A stretch of DNA of 32,267 nucleotides from positions 1 through 32,267 of the forward strand of contig CAUJHH010000057.1 of NCBI GenBank assembly GCA_963204725.1. The letters are read 5' to 3'. The stretch's first letter is position 1; the number at the start of each line of letters is the position of its first letter. Of the stretch, positions 18,210-26,366 are shown in pieces. Source of the DNA: Planctomycetota bacterium. GTDB lineage: Bacteria; Planctomycetota; Phycisphaerae; Phycisphaerales; UBA1924. Under the pieces are notes generated by a model that saw only the letters and a list, made by a program, of their open reading frames with translations, had not been told where the DNA came from and did no database searches. Made by a program: the position numbers and the translations under genes.

Positions 18210-19040
18210 TCAGCACTTCGAGAGCGCCGCAAGCGTGCGCAGCACGGCCCCCGCATCCATGGCGACGCTCCGCGCCGCCGGGCAGCCGATCAGGAACCCC
18301 TGCACATGAGTGATCCCCAACTCCACGATCGCGCCGAGTTCCGCCCGCCGCTCCACCCCCTCGGCGATCACATGCACCCCCGCATCCTCTGCGAACGCGA
18401 CCATCGAACGGACAAGGTGCTGCCGCATCGGGTCCGCGTCGATCCCGGTGATCAACTCGCGGTCGAGCTTCAGCCAGCTCGGCCGGAGCTGCGAGATCCG
18501 GTTGAGGCCATTCGACCCCGCGCCGACATCGTCGAGCGCGATCTGCACGCCCCGCTCCCGCAACTCGTCCACCGCCCGACGCACCCGTGCAAAGTGCGTC
18601 TGCGACGCCCGCTCCGTGATCTCGATCACCAGCCGCTCCGGGCCGATGGCGGCAATCTCCCACGCCGCATCGAGGAGCGCATCGGTGAACGCGGGGTGCC
18701 CGGCGACGTCCGGCGTCGTGTTGAGAAACAGCAGCACATCCTCCGGCCACGGCATGGCCGCCCGGAATGTCACGCGCCGGATCGCCTCCTCGAGCATCCA
18801 CAGCATGCCCAGTTGCTCCGCGCGGTCGAACAACTCTGTCGGCGTGCTGAAGCTCGGGGTCGGCACCGGCCGGACCAGTGCCTCGACACCCTCCAGCCGC
18901 CCCGCGCGGAGGTCCACGATCGGCTGAAACGCCGCCGACATCCGACGCCCGCCAATCGCATCCACCAGGTCGTGGTGCGCCTCGGCGACTGTCGTTGCCG
19001 GCCTTGAGAACGACCAGGCTCGCGTCTCTGAATAGCCCAT
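18210..19040 (-). CDS. EAL-domain cyclic-di-GMP phosphodiesterase, stand-alone
   Basis: EAL domains hydrolyse c-di-GMP to pGpG. The 276-residue protein is essentially one EAL domain without a GGDEF, PAS or membrane segment. The metal- and substrate-binding set appears complete: Glu53 in EALVRP, Asn107 in FLNTTP, Glu140 in EITE, Asp170-Asp171 in DDVGAG, Lys191 in LKLD, Glu228 in AEGVE and Gln247 in VQGF. Activity is therefore likely. Loop 6 reads DDVGAGSNGL instead of the usual DDFGTGYSSL, which could affect dimerisation or metal control. About 30 N-terminal residues precede the domain. It lies 42 bp upstream of the DUF2752 gene on the same strand and may be co-transcribed. c-di-GMP control of surface polysaccharide would fit the downstream genes but is inference. 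Confidence 0.92.
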   Translation of the reverse strand: MGYSETRAWSFSRPATTVAEAHHDLVDAIGGRRMSAAFQPIVDLRAGRLEGVEALVRPVPTPSFSTPTELFDRAEQLGMLWMLEEAIRRVTFRAAMPWPEDVLLFLNTTPDVAGHPAFTDALLDAAWEIAAIGPERLVIEITERASQTHFARVRRAVDELRERGVQIALDDVGAGSNGLNRISQLRPSWLKLDRELITGIDADPMRQHLVRSMVAFAEDAGVHVIAEGVERRAELGAIVELGITHVQGFLIGCPAARSVAMDAGAVLRTLAALSKC

Positions 19041-19241
19041 GCGTTGGTGATCCGATCTTGGGGTGTCTCTTCCGCGCTGGCCCGCTCCGAGCCGCCCCTC
19101 TCGATCGGACGCCGGGCATACAAAGTCACGCCACGCAAACGGATCTCTCGCGCCCAGGCGCGCGTCAATCCACCTGAGCCGCCCCGGACGATTGTGCCGG
19201 TGCGTTCTCGGGCAGTCGCCCCGAATCGTGAGTTATTGGAC

Positions 19242-19256
19242 GCCGCGAATCGCGGC
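19242..19256 (-). terminator. Hairpin just downstream of nuoA
   Basis: GCCGCG and CGCGGC pair as a 6-bp GC-only stem with a 3-nt loop, 14 nt past the nuoA stop. No T-run follows, so it is a weak intrinsic-terminator candidate. The rest of the 230-bp gap 19041-19270, which must carry any separate promoter for the EAL gene, shows no clear element. Confidence 0.35.
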
Positions 19257-19270
19257 TGTTCGCCCCGTCA

Positions 19271-19669
19271 TCAGTCGAACTTGAACACGCCCTTGCGGAA
19301 GCCGTAGACATACGCCACCACAGTCGTGAACAGGAAGAACAGGATGCGCCCGAGCCATACCAGAGAATCCGGAGAGCCCGGATCGATGTTCGGGAACGTC
19401 GCCGCCCACGGATACAGGAAGATGATCTCGACGTCGAACACAAGGAAGACCATCGCGATCAGATAGAACCGCACATTGAACCGCTTCCGGGCCGTCCCCA
19501 CCGGGTTCATGCCCGACTCGTACGCGATCCCCTTGTTCACACCCTTCCGCTGCGGCCCGATCAGCAGCGACCCCGCCACATTCGCGATGGCAAATGTCAC
19601 CGCCATCAGCAGGATCACGAAGATCGGCAGATAGCTGTTCAGATCAACCGCGGCAAGCAGGGTCGGCAT
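19271..19669 (-). CDS. nuoA: NADH-quinone oxidoreductase subunit A
   Basis: NuoA is a small membrane subunit of complex I next to the quinone site. The 132-residue protein has three predicted membrane helices (about 12-37, 68-90 and 103-122). The conserved loop reads YESGMNPVG...RFNVRFYL (Tyr50, Glu51), and the second helix carries FDVE (Asp79, Glu81), both typical of NuoA/NdhC. The usual partner nuoB would be expected immediately downstream at lower coordinates, but an EAL gene lies there instead, so nuoA is separated from the rest of the complex. A TACGAT element lies 8 nt before the ATG. Confidence 0.95.
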   Translation of the reverse strand: MPTLLAAVDLNSYLPIFVILLMAVTFAIANVAGSLLIGPQRKGVNKGIAYESGMNPVGTARKRFNVRFYLIAMVFLVFDVEIIFLYPWAATFPNIDPGSPDSLVWLGRILFFLFTTVVAYVYGFRKGVFKFD

Positions 19670-19677
19670 AGGCCGCT

Positions 19678-19683
19678 ATCGTA
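19678..19683 (-). promoter_or_regulatory. Candidate -10 element (TACGAT) for nuoA, overlapping the divergent promoter
   Basis: On the minus strand TACGAT is followed by 8 nt and then ATG 19669. It shares the bases 19682-19683 with the TACCCT element of the divergent gene, so the two promoters would overlap back to back within about 25 bp. Confidence 0.4.
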
Positions 19684-19687
19684 CCCT
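19682..19687 (+). promoter_or_regulatory. Candidate -10 element (TACCCT) for the 19695 gene
   Basis: TACCCT is followed by 7 nt and then ATG 19695. It overlaps the nuoA element on the other strand. No ribosome-binding site is visible in the 25 bp between the two genes, which agrees with leaderless starts on both sides. Confidence 0.4.
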
Positions 19688-19694
19688 GTTCGGC

Positions 19695-20207
19695 ATGCCC
19701 GCGCCGAGCCACAACGCGATGATCCAGACCCTCTCCAGTCAAGAGATCGAGCAGTGGCTCACCGAGCAACACGCCGACCATCCTCACCCCGAGTTCCACA
19801 AACTCCGGGCCGCGCATCCACGCCAGAGTTTCGAGAACCTGCCGCCACGCCGGCTGCTCTCGCTCGCGCACACCTCGCTCGCTTGGCTGCTGGGCGAGAA
19901 TGAGCGCCCCGCGCTCCTCGTCGTTCACGAGCATGGCGTCTGGGCGAGCAGCGAACTCCCCAGACTCTTCGGTCTCATCCGAGGGGATGCCTGCTCGACC
20001 GAGGCCCTCGAATCTCGACCCGGCCACGCCTTCGCCCCAGACCAATCTGATCGTCTCCGGGAAGCATTCCGGCTCACCATGTGCTTCGGCTGGGGAGTTC
20101 GCCTCCACGCTGCAGAGACTGCCCGTGTCGTCCAGACCGACCATGACGGCCACCTGACGCGGCTGGACCCCGCCGCCCCAGCGACGCATCCCATCACGTC
20201 CGAGTAA
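19695..20207 (+). CDS. Hypothetical protein, 170 aa
   Basis: I do not recognise this protein. It is soluble, with no signal peptide or membrane segment. It opens with a helical region (IQTLSSQEIEQWLTEQ), followed by a helix PPRRLLSLAHTSLAWLLGE (about 51-69), a strand pair PALLVVHEHGVWASSELPRLF (about 72-92), and a helix DQSDRLREAFRLTMCFGWGVRLH (about 116-138). The C-terminus is Pro/Ala-rich. It diverges from nuoA with only 25 bp between the start codons. A hairpin directly after the stop separates it from groEL copy 1. ATG 19719 is an alternative start. Confidence 0.7.
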   Translation: MPAPSHNAMIQTLSSQEIEQWLTEQHADHPHPEFHKLRAAHPRQSFENLPPRRLLSLAHTSLAWLLGENERPALLVVHEHGVWASSELPRLFGLIRGDACSTEALESRPGHAFAPDQSDRLREAFRLTMCFGWGVRLHAAETARVVQTDHDGHLTRLDPAAPATHPITSE

Positions 20208-20209
20208 GA

Positions 20210-20224
20210 CTGCCACTCTGGCAG
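20210..20224 (+). terminator. Hairpin after the 19695 gene
   Basis: CTGCCA, a CTC loop and TGGCAG form a perfect 6-bp stem starting 3 nt after the stop codon. No T-run follows. The position immediately after the gene supports a role in 3'-end formation or mRNA protection. Confidence 0.4.
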
Positions 20225-20287
20225 CCCTCGATGCCTCACCGAGACGCGGTGTCAGCCCCATGGTGCAAGCAGAAACCAACAACGAGA

Positions 20288-20318
20288 CGTAAGATGCTAA
20301 TACATATCGTCTTACGAT
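20288..20318 (+). promoter_or_regulatory. Inverted repeat overlapping a -10-like TACGAT: candidate operator/promoter of groEL copy 1
   Basis: CGTAAGA (20288-20294) and TCTTACG (20310-20316) are perfect 7-bp inverted arms separated by 15 bp, in a conspicuously AT-rich patch. The right arm overlaps TACGAT (20313-20318), the same hexamer found before nuoA and pstB, and the left arm covers the -35 position for that -10. A bound dimer would occlude both boxes. It is not the CIRCE element (TTAGCACTC-N9-GAGTGCTAA). The remaining leader to the groEL ATG (about 125 nt) holds two further 10-bp palindromes, TGCAATTGCA at 20342-20351 and TGTTCGAACA at 20399-20408. Confidence 0.45.
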
Positions 20319-20447
20319 CACTGGCCGATTGGCACTCGCATTGCAATTGCACCGGCACACCCACCCTGCGCGGTCATTGCCGCCGTTCGGTTGGTGAATG
20401 TTCGAACAGTCCCAGGCACACAGCTTGATTTCCGGAGATCTGAACCC

Positions 20448-22130
<1,683 letters not shown>

Positions 22131-22161
22131 ACCGAGATGAAGCGAAGCGAGTCTTGACAGC

Positions 22162-22184
22162 CACTGGTCGCTCGCGGACCAGTG
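22162..22184 (+). terminator. Hairpin downstream of groEL copy 1
   Basis: CACTGGTC (22162-22169) and GACCAGTG (22177-22184) form a perfect 8-bp stem with a 7-nt loop, 31 nt past the groEL stop. No T-run follows, so termination may be partial, allowing some read-through into dedA and groES. Confidence 0.5.
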
Positions 22185-22209
22185 CGCTCGATCGGATGAA
22201 ACCAGTCTG

Positions 22210-22923
22210 ATGCTCGAACAAGCCCTCGCCATCTTCCGAGACCTCCCCGGCTTCCTCGACGGCTTCATCGCCGACTACGGGGCCTGGGTCTACGCGCTCC
22301 TCTTCGCGATCATCTTCGCCGAGACCGGCCTCGTCGTCGCACCATTCCTCCCCGGCGATTCGCTCCTCTTCACGGTCGGCGCTCTCGCCGCCCGTGGCTC
22401 GATGAACATCTGGCTCATCTCCTTCCTCCTCCTCATCGCTGCGGTCCTCGGCGACGCCGTCAACTACCACATCGGCCGCTTCATCGGTCCCCGCGTCTTC
22501 AGGAAGGAAGCATCCGCGGTGAAGGCCACACTCCTCGAACGCCTCCTCAACCGCAAGCACCTCGACCGCGCCCACGCCTTCTTCGAGAAGTACGGCGGCA
22601 AGGCCGTCATCCTCGCCCGCTTCGTCCCCATCGTTCGCACCTTCATCCCCTTCGTCGCCGGCGCGGGCGCCATGAACTACCCGAAGTTCTTCCTCTACAA
22701 CGTCACCGGCGCCATCGCCTGGGTCGGTATCTGCGTCGGCGCCGGCTGGATCTTCGGCAACAACGCCTGGGTGCAAGAGCACTTCGAAGCCGTGATCCTG
22801 ATGATCATCGTCATCTCCGTCATCCCCATCGGCGTGGAATTCATCCTCGCCAAGGTCAGATCAAAGAAAGCCGTTCCGTCGACATCCGTCGATGCCGCTC
22901 CCGGCTCCGACGCGTCGCATTGA
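22210..22923 (+). CDS. DedA family membrane protein
   Basis: DedA/VTT-domain proteins are inner-membrane proteins; some members act as flippases for undecaprenyl phosphate or other phospholipids. The 237-residue protein has the family layout: a re-entrant region with FAETGLVVAPFLPGDSLLF (Glu38 and Asp50) and the arginine motif ARFVPIVRTFIPFVAGAGAM (Arg137 and Arg143), with flanking helices at about 25-45, 68-85, 160-185 and 192-215. The acidic and arginine residues that are essential in E. coli YqjA/YghB are all present. The C-terminal tail is Ser/Asp-rich. It lies between groEL copy 1 and groES, 46 bp before groES, which is an unusual position for this family. The substrate cannot be inferred. 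Confidence 0.92.
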   Translation: MLEQALAIFRDLPGFLDGFIADYGAWVYALLFAIIFAETGLVVAPFLPGDSLLFTVGALAARGSMNIWLISFLLLIAAVLGDAVNYHIGRFIGPRVFRKEASAVKATLLERLLNRKHLDRAHAFFEKYGGKAVILARFVPIVRTFIPFVAGAGAMNYPKFFLYNVTGAIAWVGICVGAGWIFGNNAWVQEHFEAVILMIIVISVIPIGVEFILAKVRSKKAVPSTSVDAAPGSDASH

Positions 22924-22969
22924 AACCAACGCACGCAACCCGCGTGCAACTGAATCCTGGAGAATCGCA

Positions 22970-23260
22970 ATGGCAATCAAGCCCCTCGAAGACCGCGTCC
23001 TCGTCAAGCCCCTCGAAGCCGAGTCCAAGACCGCCTCCGGCATCTACCTCCCCGAGTCGGCCAAAGAGAAGCCCATGCAGGGCAAGGTCGTCGCCTCCGG
23101 CCCCGGCAAGCTCCTCGAGAACGGCAAACGCGCCGCCCCCTCCGTCAAGGTCGGCGACATCGTCGTCTTCGGTCGGTACGCCGGCACCGAGGTCGAGGTC
23201 AAAGGCGACAAGCACCTCATCATCCGCGAGAACGAACTGCTGGGCATCTTCGGTTCCTGA
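22970..23260 (+). CDS. groES: Co-chaperonin GroES
   Basis: GroES is the heptameric lid of the GroEL chamber. From ATG 22970, with GGAGA at 22959-22963, the protein has 96 residues, the usual length. It opens with IKPLEDRVLVKPLEAE. The mobile loop is SKTASGIYLPESAKEKP (about 19-35), with the GIYLP segment in the place of the GroEL-binding IVL tripeptide. VGDIVVFGRYAGTEV and the ending ENELLGIFGS are family-typical. It is encoded after groEL copy 1 and dedA rather than directly before groEL, and it begins the run groES, two sulfotransferases, groEL copy 2. Presumably it serves both GroEL copies, since no second groES is visible. Confidence 0.97.
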   Translation: MAIKPLEDRVLVKPLEAESKTASGIYLPESAKEKPMQGKVVASGPGKLLENGKRAAPSVKVGDIVVFGRYAGTEVEVKGDKHLIIRENELLGIFGS

Positions 23261-23284
23261 TCAAGCCCCACGGAGCAAACACGC

Positions 23285-24358
23285 GTGGCATCGGTGCGCG
23301 CCATCTTCAAGCGTCTGACCCCCGGCGGCGATCCCGCCGGCCCGGACGCGCCGCGCGCCGATGCCGCCGTGATCCACACGCCCTCCGGGAGCATCGAATC
23401 CAAGCCCGGCGCGCCGCTCGCCGAGGGAACCTGCCGCGACGCGTGGCACCAGGTCCACCAGGGCATCGACCGCTCCTTCTTCTTCCTCTGCGGCCACCCC
23501 CGCTCCGGCACGCACTGGATGCAGTCGCTGCTCAACCTCCACCCGCGCATCAACATCCAGGGCGAGTACCACTTCGAGATGCTCTACGGCGGCCTCTGGC
23601 AGTTCGAGAAGCACGACTGGCAGCTCGGCCACTACGACCCCATGCGCGAGGTCGCCCGCCGCAACATGCAGCGACTCGTCCGCGAGTGCATGCTCACGAC
23701 CGTCAGCCTCCGCCCGGGAGCAACCGTCCTCGGCGACATGACGCCGCGCGAAGTCTTCCAGATGCTCCCCGGCGCGCCCACAATCCACCTCATCCGCGAC
23801 GGCCGCGACGTCGCCGTCAGCTGGACCTTCCACCAACTCCGCATCGACAACGAACTGATCACGCGCGAGCCATGGAAGGCCGACATGGCCTCACTCCGCG
23901 AGCAGCTCAAGTCCGATCCCAGGCACTTCGAGCGCCACCCCGACCAGCTCCTCTCCTGCGAGCCCTGGGTCCGCCACATCGCCCGCGTCTGGGCCACCCG
24001 CGCCCGGCGCGACGAATTCGCCAAGGCCAAGTACGCACGTGCCGAGCTCGACGGCAAGGTCCTCGAAGTCCGCTACGAATCCCTCCACGACGATCCCGAT
24101 GCCGAGCGTTCGCGCATGTACGCATTCCTCGGCCTCGATCCCTCCGAGGCCGCGCCCATCGAAGCCAATCCGCTCGCGAAGCCCGGCTTCGATGGAAACG
24201 CCCAAGGCCCAACCTCCTTCTATCGCAGTGGCAAGCGCGGCGACTGGGAAACCTACTTCACGCCCGACGCCCGCCGCTGGTTCAAAGAAGAAGCCGGCGA
24301 GATGCTCGTCAAACTCGGCTACGCGCCGGACTCCAGCGAGTGGGGGGGTGGCCAGTGA
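23285..24358 (+). CDS. Sulfotransferase (PAPS-dependent)
   Basis: Sulfotransferases move a sulfuryl group from PAPS to a hydroxyl or amine. The 357-residue protein starts with GTG 23285. The 5'-phosphosulfate-binding loop is CGHPRSGTHWM (70-78 for GHPRSGTHW). The 3'-phosphate-binding motif is IRDGRDVAVSWTF with Arg171-Asp-Gly-Arg-Asp175. A GDMTP motif lies between them (about 151). The C-terminal PAPS-binding region reads RSGKRGDWETYFT, matching the family RKGxxGDW. All cofactor-binding features are therefore present. The acceptor is unknown; candidates include surface polysaccharide, lipid or tyrosine. The stop overlaps the start of the next, double-domain sulfotransferase gene (GTGA), and groES ends 24 bp upstream. 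No signal peptide is seen, so it is cytoplasmic. Confidence 0.9.
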   Translation: MASVRAIFKRLTPGGDPAGPDAPRADAAVIHTPSGSIESKPGAPLAEGTCRDAWHQVHQGIDRSFFFLCGHPRSGTHWMQSLLNLHPRINIQGEYHFEMLYGGLWQFEKHDWQLGHYDPMREVARRNMQRLVRECMLTTVSLRPGATVLGDMTPREVFQMLPGAPTIHLIRDGRDVAVSWTFHQLRIDNELITREPWKADMASLREQLKSDPRHFERHPDQLLSCEPWVRHIARVWATRARRDEFAKAKYARAELDGKVLEVRYESLHDDPDAERSRMYAFLGLDPSEAAPIEANPLAKPGFDGNAQGPTSFYRSGKRGDWETYFTPDARRWFKEEAGEMLVKLGYAPDSSEWGGGQ

Positions 24359-26268
24359 CCATCCGCCTCCGCAATCGCCCGCAAGCCATCGAGACCACCG
24401 CCGGCGCGCCGGTCCACGTCGCGCCGCGTGAGCTCTTCATCCGTGGCCACACCGAGAGCGGCGTTCCCGAACTCGCCGCCGCCCTCCACGCATCCCCGAC
24501 CATCTGGGCCTCCGGCTCATTCGGCCTCGGTGCCATCGTCACGGCCGCACGTCGCGCCGCAGCGACCATCGCTCTCTCCTCCGCAGATTCTTCCAACGCG
24601 CTCCTGACCTCAACCGACGATCTCGTGCGCCGCACCATGCGAGCCGCTGCCGAGCACAAGCCAGGTGCCCACTGGATCGCCGACGCCGCCGAAGAGCCAG
24701 TTGAGCCCATTCTCAGCGACGCCACGTACATCTATCTCGTCCGCGACGGGCGCGACGTCGTCGTCGCCGAGGCCCTCCGCCAGCTCCGCGCCGGTGGCCC
24801 GCTCTTCAGCGATCAGCGCTACCGCGCCCGCCTCGAGCACCTCCGCGAGGAACTCCGCCGCGATCCCAACCTCCTCGCCGATCGGCCGCACCGACTCTTC
24901 TGGCTCCAGCCTTGGCTCCGCCAGTTGTCCCGCGCATGGGCGACGCAGGTCCAGTCCGATCTCGCCGCGCTCAACCGTCTCGCAGCCGCCGGAGCCCGCA
25001 CGCTCGTCATCCGCTACGAGTCTCTCGCCGCGCCCGCCGCATCCGCAGACTCGCGTGATCTCGCCTCTCTCCTCTCACTCGACTCCGTCGCGCTCAATCT
25101 CGCGCAAGGCGATCTCGCGCACGCCGTCGGCATCTGGCCCCGTTTCTTCACGCCCGAGTACGCCGCCGTATTCCACGAAGAAGCCGGCGCGGCTCTCTCC
25201 CAACTCGGCATCGCCGACTCCGACGGCTGGATATCCACGCTCCCCGCACCGGCTTCGCAGCCCGTGACCAATCCAACATCCAGCGCTGCGCCAGCCGCCG
25301 GCCCATCCTCCACCTTCGACGAGATGATCGCGCTCCATGCCGATCCGGTTTCGCTCGCCTCCGATGGCCAGTCCGAGCACACCATCACCATCGACGGCGC
25401 GAGCCGCAACCTCTTCTTCATCTGCGGCCATCCACGCTCCGGCACCACATGGACTGTCGCGGTGATGAACCTCCACCCGAGGATCTTCGTTCAGGGCGAG
25501 TTCCGCTTCGAAGCGCTCCGCAACGGCTTCGACCAGCTCACCCGCTGGCCTTGGCACGTCGCCTACCACGAGCCCATCCGCACCGAGGCCGAGCGTGCAG
25601 CGCGCGAGTCCATCCGCCGCATTATGGGCGCGATCACTGCGAACAAGCCCGACGCGCAGTGGCTCGGCGACAAGACGCCCCGCTCGCTCCGCGTTCTGAT
25701 CCCCGGCGCGCCGCACGTCCTCCTCGTTCGCGATGGACGCGACGTGCTCGTCAGCCGCACCTTCCACGAGCTCTCCTCCGGCGGCGTCATGTTGAACGAC
25801 CCGCTCTACGCCGGGCGCATGCTCGACCTCCAGCAGCAGTTCCTCGCCAACCCCGATCTATTCCGCCGCGAGCCGCACCGTCTCCTCTCCGAAGAGCACT
25901 GGGTCCGCACGCTCGCCCGCCAGTGGGCACAGCAGATGCGCCACGACCTCGCAGTCGCCGCTGTCATGCGCGATCGCGCCCGCACGCCTCTCTACGAACT
26001 CCGCTACGAGCGCATGCGCGCCGACGTCGAGTCCGAGCGTGCCTCGCTCTATCGCTTCCTCGGGCTCGATCCCACCGAAGCCGCTCCCGTCAGCGCGGCA
26101 AACCGCTCGGCTCCCGGCTTCGAGGCCGAAACGCCCAACGGGTTCTATCGCAAGGGCGAGGCCGGCGACTGGAACAACTACATGACCGACGATGCCAGAC
26201 GATGGTTCAAACACGCCGCGGGAGATCAGCTGATCGCCCTCGGCTACGAGAAGGACGGCTCATGGTGA
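24355..26268 (+). CDS. Double-domain sulfotransferase with a degenerate N-terminal half
   Basis: The protein has 637 residues from GTG 24355; a longer open frame exists upstream but runs inside the previous gene in another frame. The N-terminal half (about 1-295) is a decayed sulfotransferase domain. The phosphosulfate loop reads RGHTESGVPELA instead of CGHPRSGTTW, GDKTP is replaced by ADAAEE, and the final RKGxxGDW is replaced by AVGIWPRF. The 3'-phosphate motif VRDGRDV (129-135) remains. A Pro/Ala/Ser linker (about 296-322) leads to an intact domain: CGHPRSGTTW (GHPRSGTTW 358-366), GDKTP, VRDGRD with Arg459, and RKGEAGDWNNYMT near the C-terminus. The intact half closely resembles the upstream single-domain enzyme. 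The decayed half may be a regulatory or substrate-binding pseudoenzyme; activity probably resides in the C-terminal half. Confidence 0.88.
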   Translation: MTIRLRNRPQAIETTAGAPVHVAPRELFIRGHTESGVPELAAALHASPTIWASGSFGLGAIVTAARRAAATIALSSADSSNALLTSTDDLVRRTMRAAAEHKPGAHWIADAAEEPVEPILSDATYIYLVRDGRDVVVAEALRQLRAGGPLFSDQRYRARLEHLREELRRDPNLLADRPHRLFWLQPWLRQLSRAWATQVQSDLAALNRLAAAGARTLVIRYESLAAPAASADSRDLASLLSLDSVALNLAQGDLAHAVGIWPRFFTPEYAAVFHEEAGAALSQLGIADSDGWISTLPAPASQPVTNPTSSAAPAAGPSSTFDEMIALHADPVSLASDGQSEHTITIDGASRNLFFICGHPRSGTTWTVAVMNLHPRIFVQGEFRFEALRNGFDQLTRWPWHVAYHEPIRTEAERAARESIRRIMGAITANKPDAQWLGDKTPRSLRVLIPGAPHVLLVRDGRDVLVSRTFHELSSGGVMLNDPLYAGRMLDLQQQFLANPDLFRREPHRLLSEEHWVRTLARQWAQQMRHDLAVAAVMRDRARTPLYELRYERMRADVESERASLYRFLGLDPTEAAPVSAANRSAPGFEAETPNGFYRKGEAGDWNNYMTDDARRWFKHAAGDQLIALGYEKDGSW

Positions 26269-26366
26269 GTCGCCCCGGGTCCAGCACACACAATCCCCCG
26301 GCCCACGCGCTCAACACGCACGCCGGCGCCACAACCCAACCAGCCACGATCAAGTGAGGTGAACAG

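Noticed and set aside
18199..19119. 306-codon minus-strand frame overlapping the EAL gene
   Set aside because: A Gly/Ala/Arg-rich alternative frame of the EAL gene, which has a full catalytic motif set in its own frame.
20330..20360. CIRCE element before groEL copy 1 (GGCACTC near 20331)
   Set aside because: Only one half resembles the CIRCE arm; the expected GAGTGC partner at 9-bp spacing is absent.
22154..22159. TTGACA -35 box before dedA
   Set aside because: It matches the consensus by itself, but no -10 lies 16-18 bp downstream and the expected position falls inside the hairpin.
23443..24354. Upstream extension of the double-domain sulfotransferase frame
   Set aside because: This part overlaps the single-domain sulfotransferase in another frame and reads as Pro/Arg/His-rich nonsense; GTG 24355 with the 4-bp overlap is the natural start.
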